NCBI GenBank assembly: GCA_022601315.1 | Contig: JAHZIU010000150.1 | Span: 1-7,200 of the forward strand | Length of the DNA: 7,200 nucleotides | From: Betaproteobacteria bacterium | Lineage (GTDB): Bacteria; Pseudomonadota; Gammaproteobacteria; Burkholderiales; Nitrosomonadaceae | Direction of reading: 5' to 3' | In this document: piece by piece, positions 6,837 through 7,200 of the stretch | Position numbering within the stretch: position 1 is the first letter of the stretch | How the letters are laid out: each line of letters begins with the position of its first letter | Notes under the pieces: model-generated | Told to the model about the DNA's origin: nothing | Seen by the model: only the letters and a program-made list of their open reading frames with translations | Databases searched by the model: none | Position numbers and translations under genes: made by a program

Positions 6837-7121
6837 TCATTGATCTGATTATTGATATCAGCCAATATACATTAAATTTAAAACTATTTGGCACAGTGAA
6901 TGTAAATAATAAACGTACAACTACTGCCAAATCTTCTTTTTCTTGCCTACCACCTTTGTTCATAAAAAATTAACATAGCCCGTCACACAGATTAAGTTAC
7001 AGCATCATCAAAGCCAAAATATACCAGTGATTTTTTATAAGTACCTGTGTATCATCAGCTCTATAGTTTTCAACTTTTTTTAAAATATTTTTATAATTAA
7101 TAAACCAAACAAGGAATACCC
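6837..7121. other. Divergent spacer between creA and the right-end gene
   Basis: This AT-rich spacer of 285 bases must contain the creA promoter. On the minus strand I see a TTTACA hexamer near 6900 but no well-spaced -10 box. The perfect palindrome TGATATCA occupies 6853-6860, inside a CTGAT/ATCAG pair (6845-6849 and 6857-6861). An ATG-initiated minus-strand frame crossing 6715-6963 overlaps the creA 5' end in another frame and looks non-coding. A well-formed promoter for the rightward gene sits at the right end. Confidence 0.4.
7069..7097 (+). promoter_or_regulatory. Predicted sigma70 promoter of the right-end gene
   Basis: A perfect TATAAT (7092-7097) lies 17 bases after a weak -35-like TTCAAC (7069-7074). 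The intervening and upstream DNA is rich in T and A tracts. The expected start near 7104 leaves a short leader carrying AAGGA (7111-7115), six bases before the ATG at 7122. Confidence 0.55.
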
Positions 7122-7200
7122 ATGGGTGCCATTTTTTTCTACGTATTTGTTTATTTTGTCTCGTATTATGCCTCGGCTATTTTGAACATGTTAACGGTTC
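7122..7200 (+). CDS. Unknown hydrophobic protein, 5' part only
   Basis: The frame opens at an ATG preceded by AAGGA (7111-7115) at good spacing and downstream of a strong predicted promoter. It stays open to the window edge. The 26 visible residues (MGAIFFYVFVYFV...) are strongly hydrophobic and rich in Phe, Tyr and Val, with no charged residue. That fits a first membrane helix or an uncleaved signal anchor of an inner-membrane protein. Too little is visible to name a family. Translation signals and promoter make a real gene likely, although nothing downstream can be checked. Confidence 0.55.
   Translation, partial: MGAIFFYVFVYFVSYYASAILNMLTV

Noticed and set aside
6715..6963. Minus-strand 82-codon frame overlapping the creA start
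   Set aside because: It overlaps the creA signal-peptide region in another frame, has no recognisable domain, and creA is well supported by conserved motifs.

Overview
The window looks like a moderately AT-rich proteobacterial chromosome segment, most likely betaproteobacterial. A Nitrosomonadaceae-type organism is my guess, not a demonstration. The grounds are a divergent ccsA-like/ffh pair, a Gram-negative lipoprotein, a periplasmic CreA protein and a UmuDC-type polymerase V operon. There are no rRNA or tRNA genes, no CRISPR array and no recognisable insertion sequence.

Layout from left to right. A leftward DUF547 lipoprotein gene (52-930) is preceded by a possible 32-codon leader ORF (943-1041) whose stop overlaps the lipoprotein gene's ribosome binding site. 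Positions 1042-1476 are a gene-poor patch. It holds three TGATAT hexamers phased exactly 11 bp apart, a short palindrome, and a copy of the umuD operator half-site. At 1477-1611 lies the leftward-reading C-terminal end of a dicarboxylate/amino-acid:cation symporter, whose body is missing; it begins four bases past the umuC stop. The umuD-umuC operon (2889-3467 and 1615-2892, leftward, 4-nt overlap) follows.

Next come a leftward ccsA/ypjD-like membrane gene (3732-4577) and the divergent rightward ffh gene (4718-6067), which encodes the signal recognition particle GTPase. A leftward creA (6321-6836) comes next. The window ends inside a rightward gene for a hydrophobic protein (from 7122) with a perfect TATAAT box.

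The most interesting unit is umuDC. Its UmuD keeps the self-cleavage site and the Ser/Lys dyad, but carries about 50 extra N-terminal residues that look like a small DNA-binding segment. The operon promoter overlaps a perfect 12-bp inverted repeat, and I see no CTGT-N8-ACAG LexA box. Together these suggest a self-cleaving repressor fused to the polymerase accessory protein, comparable to UmuDAb of Acinetobacter. The sequence alone does not prove this.
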